Positions 24,201 to 32,802 of a DNA stretch of 41,323 nt are shown here, in pieces. The position numbers were made by a program, and so were the translations under genes. The stretch covers positions 1 through 41,323 of the forward strand of contig JAJVIH010000032.1 of assembly GCA_022072125.1 (NCBI GenBank), in the 5' to 3' direction. The notes beneath the pieces are model-generated. The model was not told the origin of the DNA. It made no database searches and saw only the letters and a list, made by a program, of their open reading frames with translations. Numbering within the stretch: position 1 is the first letter of the stretch; each line of letters starts with the position of its first letter. The DNA comes from Myxococcota bacterium. Lineage in GTDB: Bacteria > Myxococcota > JAJVIH01.

Positions 24201-25526
24201 GCGGAACTGGCCCTGTTGCAGCCCTTCGTCAGGGAGTTGGGCGAGGTGTCGGGAATGATCAACGTGGACACCACCATCGCCAACGTGCTCGTCTCGCCCG
24301 CCATTCTGGGCAGCGGACGCATCCAGCGCGGACAATTCACCGCGCGCGACATGAAGCTGGAGGTCAGCCGCATCGAAGGGCCGCTGCAATTCTCCGAGAA
24401 CAGCATCAACTTCACTGGAATCACCGCGTCCTCCGGCGGCGGACTCATCGCCATTGACGGCGAAATCCAGCTGGAATCGCTGAAGCCTTCCATGGTGGAC
24501 GTGCGCGCGAACCTGCGCCGGGTTGAAACCTTCATCCCCGAATGGCTGCCCGCCCAGGTTTCCGGCGATCTCAACCTGGTGACGATCCCCGCCCCGCAGG
24601 GCCAGTCCAGCGATTCGGAACTGGGCATGGCGATGGCGGCGCAGGACCGCGAAAAGCTGCCCATGAACCTGTTGCTGAAAGGCGATCTGAAGGTGGACCG
24701 GATCAGTTACACCCAGGAGCTGGATTCGCGCGCCCGCAAGAGCCGTCCGGTCCGCAACTCCGCGGAAGGTCCGTCCGCCATGGAGTTGCGGCTTGATCTG
24801 GATATCCGCGCCGACAAGACCATCGAATTGAAAAACAGCCTGGTGGAAGGAACGCTGAGCTGCGATCTCAAAATCACCGGAGACGCCGGAGAGCCCGCCA
24901 TCAAGGGAACCCTGAGCAGCAACACCGGCGAACTGAAATTCCGCGACGCGGTGTGGACGGTCACCAGCGGCGAACTCACCTTTGACGGCGGCGCGAAGTT
25001 CAATCCGGGCGTGCGTTTGCGCGCGGAGACCGAGCGGCGCAACTACAAGATTTCCATGATGGTCACCGGAACCGCCGACAAACTGGATCCGCCCGTGTTC
25101 ACCAGCAACCCGCCGGGCCTTTCCGAACAGGATATCTTCCTGCTGCTGGCGCTGGGCCTGACCACCGCTGACGCGCAAAATCTGGGCGCCTCGGGCGTCG
25201 GCGGATTCGGGCTGGAATTCCTGTCGCAGTTCTCCGGCATCGAGGGAACGCTCAAGCGCTTCATGGACGTGGAGGCGGTGCGTCTGACTTCCCGCTACAG
25301 CGATCACTCCAAAAGCGTCGAACCGCGCTTGCAGGTGCAGTTCCGTCCGGCGAAAAAAGTGCGCGTGTCGGTGTCCAGCTCCATCGTCAACCTGGAAGAC
25401 CGCAACGCGCAGGTGGAATACCGGCTGTCGGATATCGCGTCGCTGCGCGGGGAATATGACACGGGCGGCGATCGCAGCTATCCAAACCTGGGCCTGGACC
25501 TCAAATTCCGGTGGGAGTTCCGGTGA
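21282..25526 (+). CDS. tamB: TamB-family (DUF490) translocation/assembly or lipid-transport protein
   Basis: The protein has 1414 residues. One N-terminal membrane helix lies about residues 12-33 (FFSVLSVLVLIAVFLL). A very long beta-rich, AsmA-like body follows, with repeating short strands. The C-terminus carries the DUF490/TamB signature region: LDPPVFTSNPPGLSEQD, then a final domain (VRVSVSSSIVNLEDR, LGLDLKFRWEFR). TamB-like proteins span the periplasm as a hydrophobic groove. They support outer-membrane protein insertion with TamA or move phospholipids to the outer membrane. Here the Omp85 partner is encoded immediately downstream with overlapping codons (GTGA), the reverse of the usual tamA-tamB order. 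The start ATG at 21282 has only a weak ribosome site, but the membrane helix follows directly. Confidence 0.9.
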   Translation: MAERFKQITRGFFSVLSVLVLIAVFLLTSQTVQASIYEHLQQVLRDNFGLHIAASSVSFELRTSTLAIEDVLVGQKDSRPLFTAKRMEVSVDLIRSALGRWIINTVRIVEPEVRVIFANGEPVNLPRIFLGESTAPAGQNAAPPSIPKFFLDLFSIENARIHWVDEGAASAAIENVSLTIRKLSNEYGEFEFRTGAALYDSADLHLPLKRLILEGQFTQATLILDRLDLDTGKLRLTANGQTQVSDPLRFDAKWSVDADLTLLQEILPRAPKALGTLSVKGRTDNSNHAWASTVEIRGRGLDVDNYFIGDVDVIADGDYITRLAHFRKIRVAQAGGAVDLKGRMKLHGDFEHQIEGGVRGVQFATMLRHLKVPNCPVNWSLTGDWTLIGRIRNGDYSLLGDVQAKLPDFVVLKDGWEANPKAPPVLKLPLTEVRGRVEIKPDRINILSGTRVSFRKTNIGVNGFIGFIATREIPEGPGMKLHADSGEFHGEDIEELANLAMKGEGELRDVSIEGPFEDLNIQGRANMRNFRFLNFVLGNVQSQVQYRNLLLAFSDVTGRKNMTSYGGNMEVRFASDTLAGQLTVGSDPHHPAAKGAAVGRLEDVLAMAGMDPSIRQLLHGNLHANVLVNGPMTMPGVLGSAVLTDVAAGEQHLDWAAVRVRFEDRQFHLERFVVKEGEAVIRASGVLRNLNELDFTIVSENLQMLNVHYLRNRDIQLHAGADLIASITGTLDNPDVFARLNITHLTYNAFALPDVTIAVNHVDGRWMASSNLFSERNPLSLFVYPEQNWLYRLDAWFDQTPIHPWIPARDGGGDSPAVVGAVDGRLFALGHLADITNSSGWLSLDSAVLDPGGSQFTMPPPHEMKPWEYPASYHDAGGAAPPVQSALLIQFGDHFLLDERHRITVHPFWLHSESQLAVTDSRRGVFEEMPMDERCYTTPMYPLCLGADGALAWNGAAGFRDRFANFDLNVRGKAELALLQPFVRELGEVSGMINVDTTIANVLVSPAILGSGRIQRGQFTARDMKLEVSRIEGPLQFSENSINFTGITASSGGGLIAIDGEIQLESLKPSMVDVRANLRRVETFIPEWLPAQVSGDLNLVTIPAPQGQSSDSELGMAMAAQDREKLPMNLLLKGDLKVDRISYTQELDSRARKSRPVRNSAEGPSAMELRLDLDIRADKTIELKNSLVEGTLSCDLKITGDAGEPAIKGTLSSNTGELKFRDAVWTVTSGELTFDGGAKFNPGVRLRAETERRNYKISMMVTGTADKLDPPVFTSNPPGLSEQDIFLLLALGLTTADAQNLGASGVGGFGLEFLSQFSGIEGTLKRFMDVEAVRLTSRYSDHSKSVEPRLQVQFRPAKKVRVSVSSSIVNLEDRNAQVEYRLSDIASLRGEYDTGGDRSYPNLGLDLKFRWEFR

Positions 25527-28500
25527 GGGAGTTCCGCCGGGGACAACAGGCCCTGCTCGCCGCATGCCTGATTCTGGCGGCCCCAGCGCTGGCGGCGGCG
25601 GAAGACCGGGCGCAACCGGTTCTCCAGACCGCTCCCGCCATGGAAGCGGCCAGCCCTGTCCTTTCCGTCCAGCCGGCCGCCGGCGCATCCGCCGCCACTC
25701 CCGCCGTTGAGTCCGCCCCACCGCCGGCGTTGCGCATCGCGGAGGTTCATATCGCCGGCGCGCCGGACGAACTGGCGCCGGAAATCCTGAAGGTCTCCGG
25801 CCTTCGCGGCGGCGATATGTTCACGCTGGCGGGCGTGCGCCAGGCCATCAAGGCGATCATGGGAAGACCCACCCTGTCGCGCATCCAGGATGTGCAGGTG
25901 CGCGGATCCAAAAGCCCCGGCGGCGTCAGTCTGACGATCGAGGTCAAGCTGAGCAACACCATCGCATCCATTGAGGTGACCGGAGCCAGGCGGTTGTCCG
26001 CCAGCGAGATTCTCGGCGCCGCCGATCTGGAGATCGGCTCCATCTTCCGCCCGCGGACGCTGGAAAGCGCGCGCCTGCGCGTGATCGCCGCGTATGAGCG
26101 GCAGGGTTATTTCAATGTGGAGGCGGCGCTGGAGACGGCGCCGGCGGGGCCGGGCGAAACCGCGATCATGATCAACATCCGGGAGAACGCTCCGGCGCGC
26201 ATCAGCGATGTGCAGTTCACCGGCCCCATCGAGGACCCGCCCGATCTGCTCAAGGAAGAACTGGGCCTGCGCAAAGGAGACATCCTGCGCGCGGCGGACC
26301 TGGAGCAGGCGGAGAAAAACCTGCTGGACCATTACCGCCGGCGCGGATACCGCGAGGCGCGCCTGCGCGAGGGGGACCGCCGCGAATTCAGCGCGGACAA
26401 AAGCCGGGTGACGGTGCATTTCCGGCTGGATCCGGGCCTGAAAACCCGGCTGCGCTTTCACGGCAATCATCGCGTGCGCGCGAAGGACATCATTGACGCC
26501 GTCGAACTGGACCGCGTCAGCGAATACCCCATCATCGAACGGAAGCATGGCTGCGCCGAACAGCGCCGGATGGAGAATCCCGATCGCGTGGCCGACGCCC
26601 TGCCGCAGATCACCCAGCGCATGGTCCGCTACTACCGGTCGCTGGGATATTTCCACGCGGCGGCGCGATCCGCCGTCTGCGTGGACGGCGCCTTCAAGCG
26701 CGTGGACTTCTTCATCGAAGAGGGTCCCGTTGCGAGGATCCGCTCCATCCGCTTCGTGAAGGCCGCGAACGCCCCGCCAGACGAGCCCGGGGGCTGGTTC
26801 CCCGGCGGCGGCGCCCGCGACGGACAGAACAACCAGCCGCTTCCGCCCGTGGAGGCCTTCCCGGAGACCACCTTGCGCGGCGTGCTGTCGCGGGCGCTGC
26901 GTTTCAGCGACGGCGAGGAAACCGTGGACAGCATGGATGGCGGCGTCCTGCCGAATCTGGAGATTTCGGGAAGGCCGCGGGTCTGGCCCGGTCAGTCGCA
27001 GGAAAAGTTGAGGCCCTACCCAGACGAAATCTACGACGAGGAGCGATTCTCCCGCGGCCTGGCGGCGCTGGAGGAATACTACCGGTCCAACGGATATCTG
27101 AACGTGAGGATTGAGCCGCCCGAGGTCCACGCCACGGCGGATCGAAGCGGACTGTACCTGCGCATCGAGATTGACGAAGGGCCGCAGACCCTGGTCGAAC
27201 ACATCGAATTCGCCGGCGCGGAGGCCATTCCTGAATCCCTGCTGCGCCCGCAGGTTCCGCTGCGGAGCGGCGATCCGGTCGATCTGGCGGTGGTGGAAGC
27301 CGCGCGGGCGCGTCTCGCCGAGACCTACGAAAACCTGGGCTACGTTTTCGCCCGCGTGGAATACAGCCTCAAGCGCGACGATCCCCGGCGCGGGGTGATC
27401 CGCTACTCCATCAGCGAAGGGCCGCAGGTCACCGTGGGCGCGGTGCTGCCCCGCCGGGAAAGCCTGCGCCGCACCAATGTCCGCGTGGTCATCGAACACC
27501 TGATGTTTTCAGAAGGCGATGTGTACACCCCCGCCAAGGCGCAGGAATCGCAGCGCAACCTGCTGCGGCTGGGGGTGTTTGATCGCGCGACCATCGGCCT
27601 CGCCGAGCCGGACAAACCCGCTCCCGTGAAGGATGTGGTGGTGGATGTGCGCGAACGCAATTTCCAGTCGCTGGAGCCCGGATTCGGTCTGTCCACCGAC
27701 CAGGGCGTGCGCGCGTTCGTGGAGTACGCCCACGCCAATCTGGGCGGATCGGCGCTGGAGCTGATGGCGCGCGCGCGCCTCAATTACCGCATTTTCGACC
27801 TCTTCCTTGGCGACAAGCTGCTGGCCGATCGCCTGCAGGCCCTGACCTGGGAAAACGCCATCGAACGCCGTTTCGACGTGGGACTGAACTATCCGCGCGT
27901 GTACGGCATCACGCGCGCGGGCGGATTCCCGGCCAATATCAGCGCGCGGTTCGACCTCATCAACGAGCGGAAAAACGCCCGCGCCTACGGCCTGGACCGG
28001 CTCTCCGGCGTGCCTGGCGTCAGCATCGAATTCATCCGGCGGCTGACGCTGACCGTGCAGTACGAACTGGAATACAACTACATGGTCCCCGTGGCGGTGA
28101 CCCTGCGCGCGTCCGGAGAGCGTCCCGGCATTGACCAGGAAAGCCTGTTTTTCCTGCGCACCCCGCGCGGCGCCACGGTGCTGGGATCGTTCCGTCCGGT
28201 ATTGTCCATTGACCGGCGGGACAGCGCCTTCAACCCGCGCACGGGATACTTCGCATCGCTCACCGCGGAACAGACCCACACCATCGGCGGCGCGGTGAAC
28301 GCCAACTTCCTCAAGCTGACGGCGCTCACCTCCGCCTATGTGCCGCTGGGATCAAAAGTGACGCTGGCCGTCTCCCTGCGCGGCGGCAATATCTTCAGCG
28401 TCTCCAGCCTCGACGCCTTTGGAAAAAATCTCATTTCGGGAATGAGTGAAAACGACCTGCTGACCGATGAGCGCCTGCGGACTCCCCTCAACAAACGCTT

Positions 28501-28891
28501 CTATCTGGGGGGACGGGCCAGCCTGCGCGGCTTCAACGAAGACGCCGTGGTGGCGGCCTTCTCCCAGACCCCCCAGTCGGATATTGACGACGCCCGCAAC
28601 AACCGCAGCCTGGTGCTGACCTCGGGCGGCAACACCTTCGTGCTGGCCAAGACGGAACTGCGCTTTCCTATCGCCGGGGCGCTGTCGGGGGCGGCGTTCT
28701 TCGACGCGGGGGGGTTGTGGCTGCGGCTGGGGGACTTCCGGCTGACCGATATCCGGCCGGGAACCGGCGCGGGCATCCGCTACGCCACGCCGATTGGCCC
28801 GGTGGCCCTCGATCTGGGTTTCAACCCCATGCCCAACACGGTCATCGGCGAGCCGGGATTCGTCTTGCATTTTTCCATTGGAGTATTCTAA
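25523..28891 (+). CDS. Omp85/BamA-TamA family outer-membrane protein with about seven POTRA domains
   Basis: The protein has 1122 residues from GTG at 25523, which overlaps the tamB stop as GTGA and has GGGAG upstream; GTG 25511 would add only four residues. The signal peptide runs to about residue 27 (LAAAE), followed by an Ala/Pro-rich linker. POTRA-like units with a conserved G-[YF]-[FLR] helix end lie at about 68-145, 146-222, 223-303, 304-400, 401-560 (with a Gly/Pro-rich insert), 561-640 and 641-712. The C-terminal ~400 residues form the barrel with the Omp85 loop-6 motif LRGF (FYLGGRASLRGFNED) and a final aromatic Phe (HFSIGVF). TamA usually has three POTRAs and BamA five. The tamB neighbour suggests a TamA-like job. 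Confidence 0.92.
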   Translation: MREFRRGQQALLAACLILAAPALAAAEDRAQPVLQTAPAMEAASPVLSVQPAAGASAATPAVESAPPPALRIAEVHIAGAPDELAPEILKVSGLRGGDMFTLAGVRQAIKAIMGRPTLSRIQDVQVRGSKSPGGVSLTIEVKLSNTIASIEVTGARRLSASEILGAADLEIGSIFRPRTLESARLRVIAAYERQGYFNVEAALETAPAGPGETAIMINIRENAPARISDVQFTGPIEDPPDLLKEELGLRKGDILRAADLEQAEKNLLDHYRRRGYREARLREGDRREFSADKSRVTVHFRLDPGLKTRLRFHGNHRVRAKDIIDAVELDRVSEYPIIERKHGCAEQRRMENPDRVADALPQITQRMVRYYRSLGYFHAAARSAVCVDGAFKRVDFFIEEGPVARIRSIRFVKAANAPPDEPGGWFPGGGARDGQNNQPLPPVEAFPETTLRGVLSRALRFSDGEETVDSMDGGVLPNLEISGRPRVWPGQSQEKLRPYPDEIYDEERFSRGLAALEEYYRSNGYLNVRIEPPEVHATADRSGLYLRIEIDEGPQTLVEHIEFAGAEAIPESLLRPQVPLRSGDPVDLAVVEAARARLAETYENLGYVFARVEYSLKRDDPRRGVIRYSISEGPQVTVGAVLPRRESLRRTNVRVVIEHLMFSEGDVYTPAKAQESQRNLLRLGVFDRATIGLAEPDKPAPVKDVVVDVRERNFQSLEPGFGLSTDQGVRAFVEYAHANLGGSALELMARARLNYRIFDLFLGDKLLADRLQALTWENAIERRFDVGLNYPRVYGITRAGGFPANISARFDLINERKNARAYGLDRLSGVPGVSIEFIRRLTLTVQYELEYNYMVPVAVTLRASGERPGIDQESLFFLRTPRGATVLGSFRPVLSIDRRDSAFNPRTGYFASLTAEQTHTIGGAVNANFLKLTALTSAYVPLGSKVTLAVSLRGGNIFSVSSLDAFGKNLISGMSENDLLTDERLRTPLNKRFYLGGRASLRGFNEDAVVAAFSQTPQSDIDDARNNRSLVLTSGGNTFVLAKTELRFPIAGALSGAAFFDAGGLWLRLGDFRLTDIRPGTGAGIRYATPIGPVALDLGFNPMPNTVIGEPGFVLHFSIGVF

Positions 28892-28926
28892 ATCGAGGCG
28901 CTCCGGAAACCTGAGAACGGTGGTAA

Positions 28927-29868
28927 ATGTCGGTTGTACTCATCATTGACGACTCGATCACGATTCGTCAGGGCATCAAGATCGCACTGAAGAAGGCGTC
29001 GCTCTTCGACGACTACCTGGAAGCGCGCGAGGGCCGGGAGGCGCTGGATCGCGCCCGCTCCACGCAGGTGGATCTGATCCTCTGCGACGTGGTCATGCCG
29101 GAGATGGACGGATTCCAGTTTCTGGAGGAACTGAAGAAGATCGAAACCTACCGCGACACGCCGGTCATCATGCTGACCGGCCAGGAGTCGGTGGAGAAAA
29201 AAATCCGCGGGCTGGAACTGGGCGCCTCCGATTACCTGATCAAGCCCTTTGATTCCGGCGAATTGATCGCCCGCGTCAAGGTGCAGCTCAAAATCAAGCA
29301 GCTTCAGGATGACCTGCGCGAGGCCAACGAGCGCTACCGCACGCTGTCGCTGACCGATTACCTGACCGGCCTCTACAACCGCCGCCATTTCATGGACATG
29401 CTGCAACAGGAATACAGCCGTTGCCGCCGCCACAACGCCGTCATGTCCCTGCTGATCGCGGATGTGGATCATTTCAAGTCCATCAATGACCGGCTGGGGC
29501 ACCTGAAGGGCGATGAAGTCCTGTCCCGCGCCGCCTTGGTGCTGAAGGACAACCTGCGGGGTCATGACACGGTGGCCCGGTTCGGCGGCGAGGAGTTTTC
29601 GATTCTGCTGCCCATGACCAATGGGGAAGAGGCCGCCGCGGTGGCGGACAAACTGCGCCGCAAGATCGAAAGCGAACTGAAGTCCGTCGAGGGGCTGAAC
29701 GGCGTCACCGCGAGTTTTGGCGTGGCGGCTTTCCCCTCGCCCGGACTGGAAACCCTCGAACACCTGATCAACGCCGCGGATAAGGCGATGTACCGCGCCA
29801 AGGAAATGGGGCGCAACCGCGTGGTGCTTTACGCTGGCGGCGATCCCCCCGCGTTTTCGGAAGTCTGA
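28927..29868 (+). CDS. PleD-like response regulator with GGDEF diguanylate cyclase domain
   Basis: The protein has 313 residues. The receiver domain, about 1-122, has the acidic pair DDS, phosphoacceptor Asp54 in LILCDVVMP, Thr in LTGQ and Lys in KPFD. A coiled linker (LQDDLREANERYRTL) leads to a GGDEF domain, about 140-305, with the active-site motif GGEEF at 220-224. The inhibitory I-site RGHD (RxxD) ends five residues before it. It should therefore make cyclic di-GMP from GTP when phosphorylated, with product feedback. The start follows the Omp85 stop by 35 bases and precedes fumC by 29, all on one strand, so co-transcription is likely. No partner histidine kinase is in the window. Confidence 0.93.
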   Translation: MSVVLIIDDSITIRQGIKIALKKASLFDDYLEAREGREALDRARSTQVDLILCDVVMPEMDGFQFLEELKKIETYRDTPVIMLTGQESVEKKIRGLELGASDYLIKPFDSGELIARVKVQLKIKQLQDDLREANERYRTLSLTDYLTGLYNRRHFMDMLQQEYSRCRRHNAVMSLLIADVDHFKSINDRLGHLKGDEVLSRAALVLKDNLRGHDTVARFGGEEFSILLPMTNGEEAAAVADKLRRKIESELKSVEGLNGVTASFGVAAFPSPGLETLEHLINAADKAMYRAKEMGRNRVVLYAGGDPPAFSEV

Positions 29869-29897
29869 AATTCCCAACCCCCACAGGCAGGAACACC

Positions 29898-31310
29898 ATG
29901 AGCGATTTTCGTGTGGAATCCGATTCACTGGGCGAGGTCCGCGTGCCTTCCAGCGCGCTGTATGGAGCCCAGACCCAGCGGGCGGTCAACAATTTCCAGA
30001 TCAGCGGACGCCGCTTCAACCGCCGCCTGGTGGAGGCGCTGGGTCATATCAAGCGCGCCTGCGCCGAGACCAACCATGACATGGGCTATCTGCCCGGCGA
30101 TATCTGCAAGGCCATTGTCCAGGCCGCCAACGAAGTGATTGAAGGACGGCACGACGCCCACTTCCCGATTGATATTTTCCAGACCGGATCAGCCACCTCA
30201 TCCAACATGAACGCCAACGAGGTGATTTCCAACCGGGCCATCCAGTTGATGGGCGGAACCATCGGCAGCAAAAAACCGGTTCACCCCAACGACCATGTGA
30301 ACTTCGGCCAGTCCTCCAACGACGTCATCCCAACCGCCATCCATATCGCGGCGGCAGTGGCCATCCACCATGATCTGCTGCCATCCCTGCGCAAACTGCA
30401 CGGCGCGCTCGACGCCAAGGCGAAGGCCTTTGACGGCATTATCAAAAGCGGCCGCACCCACCTGATGGACGCCACCCCCATCCGGCTGGGCCAGGAGTTT
30501 TCCGGTTACGCGCGGCAGGCCGGACTCGCCGCCGTCCGCGCGGAGAAAGCCCGTGACGCCCTGATGGAACTGGCGCTGGGCGGCACCGCCGTGGGAACCG
30601 GCGTGAATCGCGCTCCGGAATTTCCCGGCAAGGCCATCGCCCGCATCGCCGCCGCCACCGGCCTTCCCTTCCGCGAGGCGGTCAATCACTTTGAAGCCCA
30701 GGGCGCCCGCGACGCCGTGGTCGAGGCTTCCGGTCTGCTCAAGACCATCGCATGCAGCCTGATGAAGATCGCCAACGACATCCGCTGGCTGTCATCCGGA
30801 CCGCGCACGGGGCTTGCGGAAATCCGCCTGCCGGAACTGGCGCCCGGCTCCTCCATCATGCCCGGCAAGGTCAACCCCATCATGAGCGAAATGCTGACCA
30901 TGGTATGCTGCCAGGTCATCGGCAACGACGCCGCGATCACGGTCGGCGGTCAGGGCGGTAATTTCGAGTTGAACGTATACCTGCCGATGATGGCCTCGAA
31001 CCTGCTGGAATCCGTGGATTTACTGGCGCGGGGCTCCGCGGCCTTCGCGGAGAAATGCGTGGAAGGCATCGAAGCCGACGAGGCGCGCTGCAAGGAACTG
31101 GTGGAGCGCAACCTCGCCATCTGCACCGCACTGGCGCCCGCCATCGGCTACGACAAGGCGGCGAAAATCTCCAAGGAAGCCCTCAAGCGCAATTCCACGG
31201 TGCGCGAAATCGCCCTGGAGATGAAGGTGCTGGAGCCGGCGGAACTCGACAAGGCGCTTGACCTCATGGCCATGACCGAACCGGGCGTGCCCGGTCCCGG
31301 CGGCGGCTGA
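29898..31310 (+). CDS. fumC: Class II fumarate hydratase
   Basis: The protein has 470 residues, the normal length for FumC. ATG at 29898 is preceded by AGGA. Signatures: the substrate-site segment FQTGSATSSNMNANEVI, the HPNDHVNFGQSSND segment, GRTHLMDATPI, and the fumarase/aspartase signature GSSIMPGKVNP near residues 316-326. It interconverts fumarate and malate in the citric acid cycle, is iron-independent and is cytoplasmic. The Thr-Gly-Ser-Ala-Thr-Ser pattern (GSATSSNMN) supports fumarase rather than aspartase. Its stop lies three bases from the stop of the converging metallo-hydrolase gene. Being last in a tam/cyclic-di-GMP run is probably incidental. Confidence 0.96.
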   Translation: MSDFRVESDSLGEVRVPSSALYGAQTQRAVNNFQISGRRFNRRLVEALGHIKRACAETNHDMGYLPGDICKAIVQAANEVIEGRHDAHFPIDIFQTGSATSSNMNANEVISNRAIQLMGGTIGSKKPVHPNDHVNFGQSSNDVIPTAIHIAAAVAIHHDLLPSLRKLHGALDAKAKAFDGIIKSGRTHLMDATPIRLGQEFSGYARQAGLAAVRAEKARDALMELALGGTAVGTGVNRAPEFPGKAIARIAAATGLPFREAVNHFEAQGARDAVVEASGLLKTIACSLMKIANDIRWLSSGPRTGLAEIRLPELAPGSSIMPGKVNPIMSEMLTMVCCQVIGNDAAITVGGQGGNFELNVYLPMMASNLLESVDLLARGSAAFAEKCVEGIEADEARCKELVERNLAICTALAPAIGYDKAAKISKEALKRNSTVREIALEMKVLEPAELDKALDLMAMTEPGVPGPGGG

Positions 31311-31313
31311 CCT

Positions 31314-32543
31314 CTACTCGTCCGCCGCGCCCAGGAAAATGCTGCGCGCCATCAGGCTCTGTTCGGCGAGCGCGCGCCGGGTGTAAATCTCCCGGCGCAA
31401 TTCGCGGATCGCCGTGTCGTCCGGCGCGGCGGCCGCCGCCCACTCGATCAACTGGCAGGCCATCGCCAGTTCATTTTCATCCGCCAGTTTGCGGGCGCGA
31501 TCGGCCAGCCGGCTGGCGCCGCCCGTCAGTTCCGCCACCTCGCGGGACAGCGCCGCGTCGCGCGGGGGCTTGAGGCGGGCCGGGTTGCCATCCCACCAGC
31601 CGCCATACAGACGCCAGGTGTTGCGGACGATGAACTCCGGTTCGTCGTAGACCGGCCGCAGGTACGGCCGCTGCAACAGGCGCTCCGGCGCGCGGACTTC
31701 GCGGAGCACCACGTCCAGCGGCGCGCCTTCGTTCATCAGCCGCAAGGTCTGGTCGTGCAGGCTTTCCAGCAGTTCCGCCGTTTCCAGCAGCGCCTGGCTC
31801 ACCCGCGCGGCGCCTTCGATGGGCACGCCGTGGCCCGGAAACAGCAGCTCCGCCTTCCGGGATTCCATCTCACGCAGCGCCTGCGCCCACTCCCGTGGAT
31901 AGCGCTGCACCTTCTGGGGATTGCCGCAGTTGGGCGAGGCCCAAATGAACAAATCGCCCGTCAGAATCAGCTTGTGAAGGGGAACCCATATCCAGGTGTG
32001 GTCGTCGGTTTCTCCCCTGGAGTGATGCAGGTGAAAATCCACGCCGCCGCACTGGAACTCCAGTTCGTGGTGGTAGACCTGCCCGGGGTGGACAAAATCG
32101 AAATCCCAGGTCAGTCCGGGCGCGCGGAACTGCCGCTGGTTGATGGCGGCGTTCAGCCCCGCCGTCCGCCGGTATCGTTCGAAGCGCTCGCTCACCGCGG
32201 CGTGGGCGATGACCATCCATTCGCGCCCGGCGTTTTCCTCGCGGAACAGCGGCGCGCCCGCCACGTGGTCCACATGGCCATGGGTGTAGATGAGGGTATG
32301 CACCGGCTCGCGGGACCAGGCGCGCAATTGCTCGCGCACCGCCTGCGCGGCGATGGGCCCGCCGGCGTCGGCAAGCAACAGCCCGTCTCCGGCGCGGATG
32401 GCGGTCACATTGGCCATGCTGGAGATGAAGGCCACGCCATCGGCGTATTCCTCCAGCCCGGCGAAGGTCAGCAGCGGATGTTGCTCCGCCGTGGTGATTT
32501 CGCCATTCCACAGTTGTCCGGCAAGCCTGCGTACGTCTCCCAT
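31314..32543 (-). CDS. Metallo-beta-lactamase-fold hydrolase, alkylsulfatase-like
   Basis: The protein has 409 residues. The metal-binding motif THGHVDHVAG (HxHxDH) lies about residue 88; further ligands are suggested by HHSRGETDDH, TGDLF and PGHG. After the catalytic domain comes a helical segment with YGGWWDGNP, the hallmark of the alkylsulfatase dimerisation domain. The protein then ends, so the C-terminal SCP2-like domain of SdsA1-type alkylsulfatases (about 650 residues) is absent. No signal peptide is seen, so it is probably cytoplasmic. It may cleave alkyl sulfate or a related ester; the substrate is inferred only from family. The ATG at 32543 lacks a strong ribosome site. Confidence 0.85.
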   Translation of the reverse strand: MGDVRRLAGQLWNGEITTAEQHPLLTFAGLEEYADGVAFISSMANVTAIRAGDGLLLADAGGPIAAQAVREQLRAWSREPVHTLIYTHGHVDHVAGAPLFREENAGREWMVIAHAAVSERFERYRRTAGLNAAINQRQFRAPGLTWDFDFVHPGQVYHHELEFQCGGVDFHLHHSRGETDDHTWIWVPLHKLILTGDLFIWASPNCGNPQKVQRYPREWAQALREMESRKAELLFPGHGVPIEGAARVSQALLETAELLESLHDQTLRLMNEGAPLDVVLREVRAPERLLQRPYLRPVYDEPEFIVRNTWRLYGGWWDGNPARLKPPRDAALSREVAELTGGASRLADRARKLADENELAMACQLIEWAAAAAPDDTAIRELRREIYTRRALAEQSLMARSIFLGAADE

Positions 32544-32711
32544 GGCTCATGCCTACCCTGAATCGCGGCGCGTGGAAAGCAGCGGCCGGCTCCGGCCGGA
32601 CCTCCATCCGGCAAGCTGATCCGGCGCGGCGCTCCCGCCCGGGTGAAACTCCGTCTCTTCATGCTTGCGGCGAACCTATTCACCGGCGGGCAGGGCCTGG
32701 CCCCGGCCTGT

Positions 32712-32741
32712 TTGCCTTCCGCGTAAATTCCCCTCTATATG
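32712..32741 (+). promoter_or_regulatory. Possible sigma-70 promoter upstream of 32803
   Basis: TTGCCT (32712-32717) and TATATG (32736-32741) are 18 bases apart, each matching 4 of 6 consensus bases. They lie 61 bases before the ATG, in the most AT-rich part of a 259-base gap. This is weak evidence alone. Confidence 0.28.
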
Positions 32742-32802
32742 TGCGCCGCCGGGGTCGCTGGAGCCGCGGCCGCCATGAACACGGCGGCGCGTCTGTTGTT
32801 TC

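Noticed and set aside
23793-27499. Two long minus-strand frames (642 and 673 codons) opposite tamB and the Omp85 gene
   Set aside because: Codon-bias shadows; the plus strand shows TamB, POTRA and Omp85 motifs throughout.
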